A DNA stretch of 64,000 bases from SABI01 sp963678555. Lineage in GTDB: Bacteria; Spirochaetota; Spirochaetia; Sphaerochaetales; Sphaerochaetaceae. Positions 45,278 through 54,683 of this stretch are shown here, in pieces. How positions within the stretch are numbered: position 1 is the first letter of the stretch; each line of letters begins with the position of its first letter. The notes under the pieces were generated by a model, which had not been told where the DNA came from, did not search any database, and saw nothing but the letters and a program-made list of their open reading frames with translations. The stretch spans positions 682,001 through 746,000 of the forward strand of contig CAXXJA010000002.1 of the NCBI GenBank assembly GCA_963678555.2, read 5' to 3'. The translations under genes were made by a program, and so were the position numbers.

Positions 45278-46063
45278 ATGACAGATTATATGGAAGGAAG
45301 CGGCTTACAATACCATTTACATATCAAGAAAGGAGATGTCGGCAGATATGTTATTCTGCCCGGAGATCCCAAGCGCTGCGAGAAGATTGCGGCCCATTTC
45401 GATGATGCTCAGTTTGTAGCTGACAGCAGAGAGTTCGTCACCTATACAGGCTATCTGGAAGGTGAGAAGGTGAGTGTCACATCAACCGGCATCGGAGGCC
45501 CTTCAGCCGCCATCGCGGTGGAGGAACTGTATGCCTGCGGAGCCGATACCTTTCTCAGGATGGGGACCTGCGGAGGCATCGATCTTGAAGTGAAAGGTGG
45601 AGATGTCGTCATCGCCACCGGTGCGATACGTCACGAAGGAACCAGCCGTGAGTACGCTCCCATTGAGTTCCCCGCGGTCGCTGATTTCTCCATCGTCCAG
45701 GCATTGAACCAGGCTGCCGGACAGCTGCAGAAACGAGCCCATACCGGCATAGTGCAGTGCAAGGACTCGTTCTACGGACAGCACTCTCCCCGGATCAAGC
45801 CCGTGAGTTATGACCTGATAAACAAGTGGGAGGCCTGGAAGCGTCTGCATGTCCTTGCCAGTGAGATGGAGTCCTCGACTCTCTTTGTCGTGGCGAGTTA
45901 CCTTCATGCCCGCGCAGGAAGTGTATTCTTTGTCGTGGGCAACCAGGAACGTGAGGTACTGGGAATGGACAACCCCATCTATCACGACACGGATGTCGCG
46001 ATAGAGGTTGCGGTCCAGGGGCTGAGGAACCTTATCCTCGAAGACAGGAAGAAGGGACGCTGA
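45278..46063 (+). CDS. udp: Uridine phosphorylase
   Basis: Splits uridine with phosphate into uracil and ribose 1-phosphate. Family motifs are VILPGDPKRCEKIA (phosphate site), TSTGIGGPSAAIAVEEL, MGTCGGI, and SEMESSTLF near residue 200 (ribose/base site). 261 residues, normal length. It may accept other pyrimidine nucleosides. The stop is five bases from the convergent NapH-type gene. Confidence 0.93.
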   Translation: MTDYMEGSGLQYHLHIKKGDVGRYVILPGDPKRCEKIAAHFDDAQFVADSREFVTYTGYLEGEKVSVTSTGIGGPSAAIAVEELYACGADTFLRMGTCGGIDLEVKGGDVVIATGAIRHEGTSREYAPIEFPAVADFSIVQALNQAAGQLQKRAHTGIVQCKDSFYGQHSPRIKPVSYDLINKWEAWKRLHVLASEMESSTLFVVASYLHARAGSVFFVVGNQEREVLGMDNPIYHDTDVAIEVAVQGLRNLILEDRKKGR

Positions 46064-46067
46064 CGTA

Positions 46068-46712
46068 TCATGTGAGCGGGTGTGACCGGTAGGATATGGC
46101 TGTCACAGGACACGCCTCTGCACATGCACCGCAGGAGATGCAGAGGGAGGGATCGATGACAGCTTTTCTGTCCACCATCGTGATGGCATTCGTCGGACAC
46201 ACCTGCACGCACTTCCTGCACCCGATACAGGTCTCGCTTTCGACGGCATAGTGCCTCCTGCTATGTTTTCCCCCTGTTTTCAGGAGAATCGAGAAGGGGC
46301 AGAGATAGGTGTGCCACGCAGATGATGAGAAGGCGAGCGTCCAGAGAAACGAAAGGACAAGGTAGACCAGAAGTACGGGAAGCTGCACATTCAGGACCTT
46401 CTTTCCCCCGATCATGATCAGGGCCGCAATCAGCAGTGAGACGAACGGAAGATACCTCCTCAGATTCGTGTTGAGCGCTTGCAGCCTTCTCCCCCGGTTT
46501 TTCCCTTTGATCTTCTCAGACAGCCTCATCGCGGTCTGCATCGGACAGATATACCCGCAGTAGAACCTGCCGAAGAAGAACGACAGGATCACTGATACTC
46601 CATACAGTGCCAGCCACAGCACCATTGCACCGCGCACGGTGATAAGGACGAAAAGAGCGAGAAACACGAGTTCGGTTGTCAGTTGTACGATATGTTTCTG
46701 TGTAGTATTCAT
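46068..46712 (-). CDS. NapH/MauN-type membrane ferredoxin protein
   Basis: 214 residues from the ATG at 46712, which has GGAGGT four bases upstream. Four or five membrane helices carry a CGYICPMQT motif in the first cytosolic loop. The C-terminal domain has two 4Fe-4S motifs, CIGCRKCVQVCP and CISCGACAEACP. Relatives pass electrons from the quinone pool or flavoproteins to periplasmic or cytosolic acceptors; no partner reductase is adjacent. The family is clear, the substrate is not. Confidence 0.85.
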   Translation of the reverse strand: MNTTQKHIVQLTTELVFLALFVLITVRGAMVLWLALYGVSVILSFFFGRFYCGYICPMQTAMRLSEKIKGKNRGRRLQALNTNLRRYLPFVSLLIAALIMIGGKKVLNVQLPVLLVYLVLSFLWTLAFSSSAWHTYLCPFSILLKTGGKHSRRHYAVESETCIGCRKCVQVCPTNAITMVDRKAVIDPSLCISCGACAEACPVTAISYRSHPLT

Positions 46713-47161
46713 GGATACCTCCTGTGTGACAGGTATCATGAAAAACTCCTATATATCGTTGCATCTGCAACTCATAGGGAAAAAGTTCGGTCTGGTCCAC
46801 CTGCAGCCGACAGGCTCACCTGACTGTAGAGATATCACATCCACACTGTGATACCCCCGTTTGAACCGATCAGGACTGTCGTTGAAGTCGTATCCGGACT
46901 GTGCCATCAGCCTTCACGGCAAGTCGTCCCATATGCATACAAACCGTATATAGAGTACATACCCTGCATATCTGATTCAGAACGAAAGCAGTAAAGTAAT
47001 ATACAGGTTTTCAGATTAACGTGTTTTCTTTGTGAATTTCTATGGACTTTGTGTGAAATCCACCATATCAAATCGCTTACGAGCGACCTTTAACGCAGGA
47101 GACGTATTATTACCCCGATATTCCATCATATATGAAGTGGTACAAAAAGGGATAAGAAGTG
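46713..47161. other. Regulatory gap between NapH-type gene and V-ATPase operon
   Basis: About 450 bases without a credible gene. It holds palindrome GTTGCATCTGCAAC (46758-46771) upstream of the NapH-type gene next to a TATATA, and the wider inverted repeat TATCACA-N7-TGTGATA (46833-46853). The right half is AT-rich and leads into the V-ATPase promoter. No riboswitch motif was recognised. Confidence 0.5.
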
Positions 47162-47190
47162 TTGATATTATATCCTGAACTAATTAAGAT
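47162..47190 (+). promoter_or_regulatory. Promoter of the V-ATPase operon
   Basis: TTGATA (47162-47167), 17-base spacer, TAAGAT (47185-47190), about 30 bases before the atpE start. Confidence 0.7.
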
Positions 47191-47219
47191 GTACAGCAAT
47201 CAACGAAGTGGAGAATACC

Positions 47220-47828
47220 ATGGAACTACAGATTCAGGACCTGATCGATTCCATCAAAACAGATGGAATTCAGGAAGCAGAGAAACAGAAAGAACAGATC
47301 CTCAGCGATGCGAAGAAACAGGCTGAAGCACTCGTGAAAGAGGCTGAAAAGGAAGCTGCAGCGATCCTTGAGGCATCACGCAAGAAAGCTGCTGTTCTCG
47401 AGAACAGTGGTAAAGAAGCAGTCAGACAGGCATCACGTGACGTGATCCTCTCTCTCAGGAAGAATATCAATACGACGATGGAACGTCTTCTCAAGACGAA
47501 GGTCTCCAAGAGCTTCGATCAGAAACAACTCTCACAGCTCATTGTAGAAGTGGTAAAATCAGGTATCAGCGATCCCGCGACGAGTGCAGTGGAAGTGAAG
47601 AAGGGGAACGTCAAAGCCCTTCAGGAGGCTCTTGCCTCCGATCTCGACCAGGAACTGAAAAGCGGACTCGTCATTCGTATGAACAATGATCTCGAAAGTG
47701 GTTTCCGTTACGCCGATACCGAAGGACGAAGCTATTACGATTTTAGCGACGAAGAGATCAGCGCATTTCTTCTTCCCTATCTGAATGCTGCAGTAGCCGA
47801 TATCCTGACAGGTAACGAAAAAGCCTGA
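47220..47828 (+). CDS. atpE: V-type ATPase subunit E
   Basis: Peripheral-stalk subunit. The first half is a Lys/Glu/Ala-rich coiled coil (QEAEKQKEQILSDAKKQ and onward) and the second half is the globular C-terminal domain. I use the ATG at 47220 (MELQIQDL) with GGAG just upstream, giving 202 residues; a GTG four codons earlier also lies in frame. First gene of a seven-gene operon. Confidence 0.9.
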   Translation: MELQIQDLIDSIKTDGIQEAEKQKEQILSDAKKQAEALVKEAEKEAAAILEASRKKAAVLENSGKEAVRQASRDVILSLRKNINTTMERLLKTKVSKSFDQKQLSQLIVEVVKSGISDPATSAVEVKKGNVKALQEALASDLDQELKSGLVIRMNNDLESGFRYADTEGRSYYDFSDEEISAFLLPYLNAAVADILTGNEKA

Positions 47829-47843
47829 GCGGGGGATAGGTGA

Positions 47844-48419
47844 GTGGCAGTCTATTATTACATTCTATCTTCTCTTCCGATGCTTCAGTTCTCTCAGAAG
47901 CTGCCCTTGTCATACGCCGATTTTCTCTCTTCCTACAGCGAGAGTGTTAGTGTACCTGACGGGATGTTTCTTCAGTCCCTGAAGAGAAATTTCAGGTTCG
48001 AAACCGAGGATGAATCGGGTGAAGATCACCTCATAACACGTCAGTGGAATGAGTTCGTACATGATGTGACAAGTGAACTCGCCCACCTGCGTATCATAAA
48101 GGCCCGTAAAGAGAGCGAGCATCATCAGCATGAGGACAAGGATATCTATTCCATGGTCCTCAGTGGAGAGGTCGTGGATGGGGTGAGGACCGTGTTCTCC
48201 ATGGATGACCCCCTTGCCAGCGAGTTGGCCCTGCTGAAACTGTACTGGGACAAGGCCGAGTCTCTCAGAGGTTCCCACGCATTCGACACAACGAGTCTCC
48301 TTGTCTACGCTATCCAGCTGAGGATCCTCGAACGCAAGGAATTGTTTGATCCCCTGGAAGGTAATCAGGAGTTCAAGAGACTGTTCCATGATATTCAGAC
48401 AACGATAAAGAGCATATAA
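47844..48419 (+). CDS. V-ATPase operon DUF2764 protein
   Basis: 191 residues, GTG start with GGGGGATAGG upstream. It begins AVYYYILSSLPML, the pattern of the DUF2764 proteins that occupy this position in V-ATPase operons of spirochaetes and chlamydiae. It may replace subunit C/F function, but that is inference. Mostly helical, no membrane segment. Confidence 0.85.
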   Translation: MAVYYYILSSLPMLQFSQKLPLSYADFLSSYSESVSVPDGMFLQSLKRNFRFETEDESGEDHLITRQWNEFVHDVTSELAHLRIIKARKESEHHQHEDKDIYSMVLSGEVVDGVRTVFSMDDPLASELALLKLYWDKAESLRGSHAFDTTSLLVYAIQLRILERKELFDPLEGNQEFKRLFHDIQTTIKSI

Positions 48420-48434
48420 ACGGAGTAAATAGTT

Positions 48435-50210
48435 ATGGCGACGAATACTGGTCTTGTTACTGGCGTCAACGGCAACATGGTGACTGTTGCTTTTGATGGA
48501 GACATTCTTCTCAATGAGGTTGGATACATCCTGATAGGTGCAGAGAGACTCAAGAGTGAAGTCATCAGAATATCAGGGAACATTGCTTCGATGCAGGTCT
48601 TTGAGATGACGAACGGAGTCAAAGTCGGCGATGCCGTTGAATTCACCGGTGAACTCCTGAGCGTAGAGCTCGGTCCCGGTCTGCTTACCCAGATCTATGA
48701 CGGCCTTCAGAACCCGCTTCCGGAACTAGCTGCTCAGTGCGGGTTTTTCCTGCAGCGCGGTGTCTACCTCCAGGCTATTCCCGATGCCGAGTGGGAGTTT
48801 ACTCCGGTAGTTAAGAAGGGAGATACGGTGACTCCCGGCGAGGCTCTTGGAACCGTCCCAGAGGGGATATTCACTCACAAGATCATGGTCCCCTTCGGCC
48901 TCTCCGATGAACCGTGGAAGGTCGTCTCAATAGTTGATGCAGGCACCTACCATGTGCGCAGTGAGGTAGCAGTGCTTGAAGACAGCAAGGGAAGAAAGGA
49001 ATCTGTCTCCATGGTCTTCTCCTGGCCGATCAAACGCCCCATCACACGCTATAAAGAGCGGTTAAAACCTACTGAACCGATGATCACCCAGGTGCGTATC
49101 ATCGACACGTTCCTTCCTGTTGCAAAGGGCGGTACCTACTGTATCCCCGGACCGTTCGGAGCGGGTAAGACCGTGCTCCAGCAGATGACCAGCCGTAACG
49201 CCGATGTAGATATCGTGATCGTGGCTGCCTGCGGTGAACGTGCAGGAGAAGTCGTTGAAACACTCAAAGAGTTCCCTGAGCTGATAGACCCGAAGACCGG
49301 CAAGACCCTGATGGAGAGAACCACCATCATCTGTAACACCTCGAGTATGCCGGTTGCCGCCCGTGAAGCCTCCGTATACACCGCGGTGACCATCGGAGAG
49401 TATTACCGTCAGATGGGACTTGATGTCCTTCTCCTTGCTGACTCCACCAGCCGATGGGCTCAGGCGATGCGTGAGATGAGCGGTCGTCTTGAGGAGATTC
49501 CCGGCGAAGAAGCCTTCCCTGCCTACCTTGAATCAACCATCGCCAGCTTCTACGAACGTGCCGGTATTGTACGACTCAAGGACGGGAACACCGGTTCGGT
49601 CACTATCGGAGGAACCGTATCCCCGGCAGGAGGTAACTTCGAAGAACCTGTCACACAGGCGACACTGAAGGTTGTGGGAGCATTCCATGGACTCAGCAGA
49701 GAACGCAGTGACGCTCGTAAGTATCCTGCGATTCACCCGCTTGAATCCTGGACGAAGTATTCCAGCGTGATCAACGAGGAAAAAGTATCCTACGCACGGA
49801 CGATACTGTTCAGGGGCAACGAAGTCTCACAGATGATGAAGGTCGTCGGTGAAGAGGGGACCAGTCTGGATGATTACACGACCTACCTGAAGAGCGATCT
49901 TCTCGATTCAGTCTATCTCCAGCAGAACTCGTTCGACCCGGTCGATTTTGCAGCACCGATAGAACGACAGCAGATCGTCTTCGACCTGCTGTTCGAGGTG
50001 CTCGCCAGTGAGTTCAACCTTGAGGATAAGAAGGATGCGCGTTCATTCATGAACGAGATGAGACAGTCCTTTGTAGACTGGAACAACACGCCTCAGGACA
50101 GTGAACGGTTCGGTCAGTACAGGGATGAGATCAGCTCGGCTCTCAAATCCCGATTCGTATCCTTTGAAAAGAAAGCTATGAAGATCCTTCAGTCAAAACA
50201 GGTGGTCTAA
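48435..50210 (+). CDS. atpA: V-type ATPase catalytic subunit A
   Basis: 591 residues, nucleotide-hydrolysing subunit. Walker A GPFGAGKTVL lies near residue 238. The non-homologous insertion typical of A subunits precedes it, and LLADSTSRWAQAMREMSGRLEE holds the conserved catalytic region. It alternates with B in the V1 hexamer. Confidence 0.97.
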   Translation: MATNTGLVTGVNGNMVTVAFDGDILLNEVGYILIGAERLKSEVIRISGNIASMQVFEMTNGVKVGDAVEFTGELLSVELGPGLLTQIYDGLQNPLPELAAQCGFFLQRGVYLQAIPDAEWEFTPVVKKGDTVTPGEALGTVPEGIFTHKIMVPFGLSDEPWKVVSIVDAGTYHVRSEVAVLEDSKGRKESVSMVFSWPIKRPITRYKERLKPTEPMITQVRIIDTFLPVAKGGTYCIPGPFGAGKTVLQQMTSRNADVDIVIVAACGERAGEVVETLKEFPELIDPKTGKTLMERTTIICNTSSMPVAAREASVYTAVTIGEYYRQMGLDVLLLADSTSRWAQAMREMSGRLEEIPGEEAFPAYLESTIASFYERAGIVRLKDGNTGSVTIGGTVSPAGGNFEEPVTQATLKVVGAFHGLSRERSDARKYPAIHPLESWTKYSSVINEEKVSYARTILFRGNEVSQMMKVVGEEGTSLDDYTTYLKSDLLDSVYLQQNSFDPVDFAAPIERQQIVFDLLFEVLASEFNLEDKKDARSFMNEMRQSFVDWNNTPQDSERFGQYRDEISSALKSRFVSFEKKAMKILQSKQVV

Positions 50211-50211
50211 G

Positions 50212-51510
50212 ATGCAGAAGATATATACAAAAATCGATTCGATATCAGGTAACGTCATCAGTGTGAAGGCAGAGAATATCAGGAACGGAGACCTTGCTGT
50301 TGTCACGAGTAAACACGGCGAGTCTCTTGCTAATGTCATTAAACTGAACGGTGAGAACGTTACACTTCAGGTGTTCGCGGGAGGCAGAGGTGTCTCCACC
50401 GGAGACAAAGTACGATTTCTCGGCTACCCCATGCGTATCTCCTACACGGAGGACCTGATGGGACGGGTATTCAACGGCTCCGGTATTCCGCGTGACAACG
50501 GACCGACGCTCGATGAGAATATGATCGAGATCGGAGGTCCCTCAGTCAACCCTGCCAAGCGTATCATCCCCAGGAACATGATTCGTACCGGAATCCCTAT
50601 GATCGATGTGTTCAACACACTGGTAGAATCACAGAAACTGCCGATCTTCAGTGTCTCGGGTGAACCGTACAACGAAGTGCTTGCACGGATTGCCATGCAG
50701 GCGGAGGTCGACCTGATTATTCTGGGAGGGATGGGACTGAAATACGACGACTATCTGTTCTTCAAGGATACTCTGGAGGCAAGCGGAGCAATGAGCAGGA
50801 CGATATTCTTCGTTCACACTGCCAGTGACCCGACCGTTGAATGTCTCCTCGTTCCCGATATCTCTCTTGCCGTGGCGGAGAAGTTCGCACTTGATGGAAA
50901 GAAGGTCCTGGTCCTTCTCACAGATATGACCAACTTCGCAGACGCGATGAAAGAAATCGCCATCACGATGGAACAGGTGCCCTCCAACAGAGGGTACCCC
51001 GGAGACCTGTACAGTTCTCTGGCTTCCCGTTATGAGAAGGCGGTAGACTTCGAAGGAGCAGGTTCGGTCACCATCCTTGCGGTAACGACGATGCCCGGTG
51101 ATGACGTCACCCATCCGGTACCAGATAACACGGGGTATATCACAGAGGGGCAGTATTACCTGAAGAATTCACGTATCGAACCGTTCGGTTCACTGAGCCG
51201 TCTCAAGCAGCAGGTCAACAAGGACACACGTGATGACCACCGCGCACTGATGGACGGCATGATCAAGCTCTATGCATCGTTCAAAGAATCGGTCGAAAAG
51301 AAATCGATGGGTTTCCAGATGAGTGAATGGGATGACAAGCTTCTGAAATACGGAGACCTGTTCGAGTCTAAACTGATGGACCTGAGCGTGAATATTCCGC
51401 TCGAAGAGGCTCTCGATCTTGGCTGGGAAATCCTCAGTGACTGTTTCGATCCCAAAGAGACTGGTATGAGAAGTGAACTTGTTCTCAAGTACTGGCCGAA
51501 AGACAACTAA
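50212..51510 (+). CDS. atpB: V-type ATPase subunit B
   Basis: 432 residues, non-catalytic V1 subunit. As expected it lacks a P-loop (IFSVSGEPYNEVLARIA at that place). Conserved regions include LLTDMTNFADAMKEIA and RGYPGDLYSSLASRYE. Only one base separates it from atpA. Confidence 0.97.
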   Translation: MQKIYTKIDSISGNVISVKAENIRNGDLAVVTSKHGESLANVIKLNGENVTLQVFAGGRGVSTGDKVRFLGYPMRISYTEDLMGRVFNGSGIPRDNGPTLDENMIEIGGPSVNPAKRIIPRNMIRTGIPMIDVFNTLVESQKLPIFSVSGEPYNEVLARIAMQAEVDLIILGGMGLKYDDYLFFKDTLEASGAMSRTIFFVHTASDPTVECLLVPDISLAVAEKFALDGKKVLVLLTDMTNFADAMKEIAITMEQVPSNRGYPGDLYSSLASRYEKAVDFEGAGSVTILAVTTMPGDDVTHPVPDNTGYITEGQYYLKNSRIEPFGSLSRLKQQVNKDTRDDHRALMDGMIKLYASFKESVEKKSMGFQMSEWDDKLLKYGDLFESKLMDLSVNIPLEEALDLGWEILSDCFDPKETGMRSELVLKYWPKDN

Positions 51511-51519
51511 GGAGTCACT

Positions 51520-52146
51520 ATGGCCGGTGTGAAACTGACTAAGAATGAACAGAAGAAGCAGAAGGACCAGCTCAAGCAGTTCCAGCGCTATCTACCTACG
51601 CTGCAGTTAAAGAAACAGCAGCTTCAGATGGTGATCAGGAGAATTGAAGCTGAAGTGAAGGACCTTGAGGACCGTCAGAGACAGTTCATAGAGTCTCTTC
51701 AGCCCTGGGTTGCTGTCTTCAACGAGAATACCACCTTCAGTGAACATCATACCCTGAGTGACCTCGTGAAGGTTGATACGGTGGAGCGTGAGAAGGGAAA
51801 TATAGCCGGTGTCCCGATACCGGTGTTCAAGAACCTCACATTCCATCCGATCAGGTACGACTTCAGGGAGTACCCCCTGTGGGTGGATGCCGGTGTATCG
51901 GTTCTTATGGAAGTGGCCCGTCTTGATGCCAATATCGCAGTGCTTCAGCAGCAGATCAGACTGCTTGGACGGGAACTGCGTGTTACGAGTCAGAGAGTGA
52001 ATCTCTTCGAGAAGGTGAAGATACCCGAAACGAAGGAGAATATCCGAAAGATCCAGATCTACCTCGGAGACCAGCAGACCTCGGCCGTTGTTCGCGGAAA
52101 GATCAGTAAGCGGAAACTGCTGAAGAACGCACAGGAGTCAGCATGA
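51520..52146 (+). CDS. atpD: V-type ATPase subunit D
   Basis: 208 residues, central rotor shaft. Two long helices, one at the start (LTKNEQKKQKDQLKQFQRYL) and one at the end (RVNLFEKVKIPETKENIRKI), form the antiparallel coiled coil typical of D subunits. GGAG ribosome site. It overlaps atpI by four bases. Confidence 0.93.
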   Translation: MAGVKLTKNEQKKQKDQLKQFQRYLPTLQLKKQQLQMVIRRIEAEVKDLEDRQRQFIESLQPWVAVFNENTTFSEHHTLSDLVKVDTVEREKGNIAGVPIPVFKNLTFHPIRYDFREYPLWVDAGVSVLMEVARLDANIAVLQQQIRLLGRELRVTSQRVNLFEKVKIPETKENIRKIQIYLGDQQTSAVVRGKISKRKLLKNAQESA

Positions 52147-53996
52147 TAGTAGGAATGAAACGAGTTTCAATCGTGATGCGCTCTCACGAGAAGGTGAACA
52201 CGCTGCGTGCCCTTCGCAGGATCGGAGTGATGCATCTTGATGATGTTGAAGTTCAGAGTGAGACCCTCGGCGAACTGACAGATCGTCTCAGTGACTTAGA
52301 GACAATCAGCGCAATTCTCACTGAACGTGCGAAAAAGGTAAAGGGAAAAGGGAAGGATACGCAGATCCTCTCAGCTCAGGACTTCGCTACAGCACATGAT
52401 CATCTTGTAGACCTTGTCGAAACAGAAGAAGCGCTGAAGGAAAACCTTGCACAGCTTACGAAAGACCGAGACATGCTGAGTCCCTATGGGGATTTTGACA
52501 TGAAGGCACTTCGTGAACTTTCCAGGTACGGGTGGGAACTGTGTTTCTACGAATGTGAAAAAAAGGTACTGGCCTCGATCGAACAAGACTACATTCCCAT
52601 CGCCTCTATGGTGAAACACACCGTGATAGCAACGGTGGGAGAACAGCTTGGTGAGGATGGAAAGGTCGAGAGGATACACTGGCCTCATCAATCGCTCAGC
52701 GAGACGGTCTCTCTCATCGAACGTGAATCGGCACGTCTCGACCAGGTGAGCCGCGAAATTGAGGAGAATGTCTATCTCCTTCCGTCCTATAGCTTCCACA
52801 CGCGTGTGGTTGAACAGGAGATCGAATTCGAGCGGGTAGAGGAAGGCATGGAGGAATCGCATTCACTGATCTCCTGGATCAGTGGATACATCCCCGAGGA
52901 CCGCCTTGAAGAGTTCAAGGAATTCGCACGTCAGGAGAAGGTGGGGTACTCGCTCCGTGAGCCTGAGCTAGAGGATGAACCCCCGACGAAAGTGAAAAAC
53001 AATAAAGTCATTTCGATCATCTCTCCGGTGTTTGAACTGCTTGGAACCGTCCCTGGATACCGTGAGTATGATATCAGCATGTGGTTTTTGATGTTCTTCG
53101 CAGTATTCTTCGCCATGATTATCGGAGACGGGGCCTACGGTCTCATTCTCCTGTCCATCGCCGCAGGTGCACATTTCAAGACAAAGAAGGCAAACAACGG
53201 TATCATCCTCCTGTATGTGATGAGCGCTGCGAGTATCGTGTGGGGTGCGATCACCGGCGCATGGTTCGGCTCAGCCTGGATTATCGAGCACGTCGGATTC
53301 CTCAATGCCCTGGTCATTCCCCAGATATCAGCCTATCCGGAGATTTTCGGTCTCGAGGCTACAACGGCTCAGAATACCGTGATGCAGCTCTGTTTCATCA
53401 TCGGAACCCTTCATCTTTCCCTGGCCTGCGTGATAAACATCCACAGGAAGATAGGGGAGAAAGATCTATCCCTTGTGGCGGACTTCGGCTGGCTGATCAT
53501 GATTGATTCTCTCTATTTCCTCGTCCTTCTTCTGGTCATTGAACAGGCGGTCAACCTCACCGCAATCACGACGGTTGTTCTCTTCGGACTCCTCCTTGTG
53601 ATCCTGTTTGGCGCTCAGGGACCCGGAATTCCCTTCGTGAAGGGGCTGCTCGGCGGTCTTGCCGGACTGTTCACCACCTTCCTCGATTCCATCAGTGCCT
53701 TCGGTAATATCATCAGCTATATCAGGCTGTTCGCAGTAGGCATGGCATCCCTTGCCATCGCACAGTCGTTCAACTCGATGGCCTCGATGATGATGCACGG
53801 GTTCGCCATTCCGGCAGCAATACTCGTGCTTCTGCTCGGGCATTCACTCAATTTCGTCATGGCACTCCTGTCGGTTGTCGTCCACGGAGTCAGGCTGAAT
53901 CTTCTTGAATTCTCCGGTCAGCTCGGAATGGAGTGGACCGGTTATGCATATGAGCCGTTCAGAGAAACGGTTGAACCAACATCACACACGTTGTGA
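52143..53996 (+). CDS. atpI: V-type ATPase subunit I (a subunit)
   Basis: 617 residues. A hydrophilic N-terminal half with coiled coils ends near residue 300. The C-terminal half has about seven membrane helices, including FGNIISYIRLFAVGMASLAIA and the HGVRLNLLEF segment with the conserved Arg that faces the c ring. It forms the ion half-channels with AtpK. Confidence 0.96.
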   Translation: MIVGMKRVSIVMRSHEKVNTLRALRRIGVMHLDDVEVQSETLGELTDRLSDLETISAILTERAKKVKGKGKDTQILSAQDFATAHDHLVDLVETEEALKENLAQLTKDRDMLSPYGDFDMKALRELSRYGWELCFYECEKKVLASIEQDYIPIASMVKHTVIATVGEQLGEDGKVERIHWPHQSLSETVSLIERESARLDQVSREIEENVYLLPSYSFHTRVVEQEIEFERVEEGMEESHSLISWISGYIPEDRLEEFKEFARQEKVGYSLREPELEDEPPTKVKNNKVISIISPVFELLGTVPGYREYDISMWFLMFFAVFFAMIIGDGAYGLILLSIAAGAHFKTKKANNGIILLYVMSAASIVWGAITGAWFGSAWIIEHVGFLNALVIPQISAYPEIFGLEATTAQNTVMQLCFIIGTLHLSLACVINIHRKIGEKDLSLVADFGWLIMIDSLYFLVLLLVIEQAVNLTAITTVVLFGLLLVILFGAQGPGIPFVKGLLGGLAGLFTTFLDSISAFGNIISYIRLFAVGMASLAIAQSFNSMASMMMHGFAIPAAILVLLLGHSLNFVMALLSVVVHGVRLNLLEFSGQLGMEWTGYAYEPFRETVEPTSHTL

Positions 53997-54020
53997 GATA
54001 CAACGATAAGGAGCTAGAAT

Positions 54021-54455
54021 ATGAATATCGGATTGATTGCTATGGCAGCAGCGTTAGGTCTTTCAGCAGCCGGGTCTGCACTTGGTACAGGAGCAGCATC
54101 GCTAGCAGCGATCGGCGGCTGGAAGAAATGTTATGCGAACGGTAAGCCGGCACCATTCATTATGGTTGCATTCTCCGGTGCTCCGCTTACTCAGACGATC
54201 TATGGATTTCTTCTGATGAACTTCATCAGTGCTGCAGTACTGGCAGGTCAGGATGGAATGAAGATCCTGGGGGCGGGTCTGTTCGGCGGTCTTGCAATCG
54301 GACTCTCAGCATGGATGCAGGGAAAGGCCGGGGCAGCTGCGAGCGATGCGTACGCAGAGACAGGTAAGGGAACAGCGAACTACTTCATCGTCATCGGTAT
54401 CGTCGAGACGGTCGCACTGTTCACTCTCGTCTTCCTCCTTCTTCTCCTCCAGTAG
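54021..54455 (+). CDS. atpK: V-type ATPase proteolipid subunit K, sodium-type site
   Basis: 144 residues, four membrane helices (a fused pair of hairpins). The ion-binding Glu is E129 in the last helix. T57, Q58, Y61 and Q100 lie where the sodium ligands of Enterococcus hirae NtpK are found (T64, Q65, Y68, Q110, E139), and the Q-to-E spacing of 29 is identical. This suggests sodium coupling. Last gene of the operon, followed by a terminator. Confidence 0.95.
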   Translation: MNIGLIAMAAALGLSAAGSALGTGAASLAAIGGWKKCYANGKPAPFIMVAFSGAPLTQTIYGFLLMNFISAAVLAGQDGMKILGAGLFGGLAIGLSAWMQGKAGAAASDAYAETGKGTANYFIVIGIVETVALFTLVFLLLLLQ

Positions 54456-54486
54456 ATTTACCATCATCGTCTATACATGGTGAAAG

Positions 54487-54520
54487 ACCTCCTGTCATTG
54501 GGTACAGGAGGTTTATTATG
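54487..54520 (+). terminator. Terminator of the V-ATPase operon
   Basis: Perfect 9-bp stem ACCTCCTGT/ACAGGAGGT with an eight-base loop, then TTATTATG, 31 bases after the atpK stop. Confidence 0.75.
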
Positions 54521-54683
54521 TCCAGAACGCATTACTGCCTGCAAAGGATCAGTAGGATGGTGACCTGGTGCAGGTCCCTCACTACCGATGCCCCTGAGGA
54601 GCATTCCCTTCGGGTACTCTTTACTTGTACAGGTCAATTCCGATACACTCTCTAGAGAATCAACGAATGAGGTAGCGCGCACT

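Noticed and set aside
46720..46860. Possible riboswitch upstream of the NapH-type gene
   Set aside because: Checked by eye against TPP, FMN and cobalamin consensus elements; no conserved box found, only inverted repeats.
54021..54455. Interpreting the 144-residue proteolipid as an F-type c subunit
   Set aside because: Four helices, a single Glu in the last hairpin and its place in a V-type operon identify subunit K.
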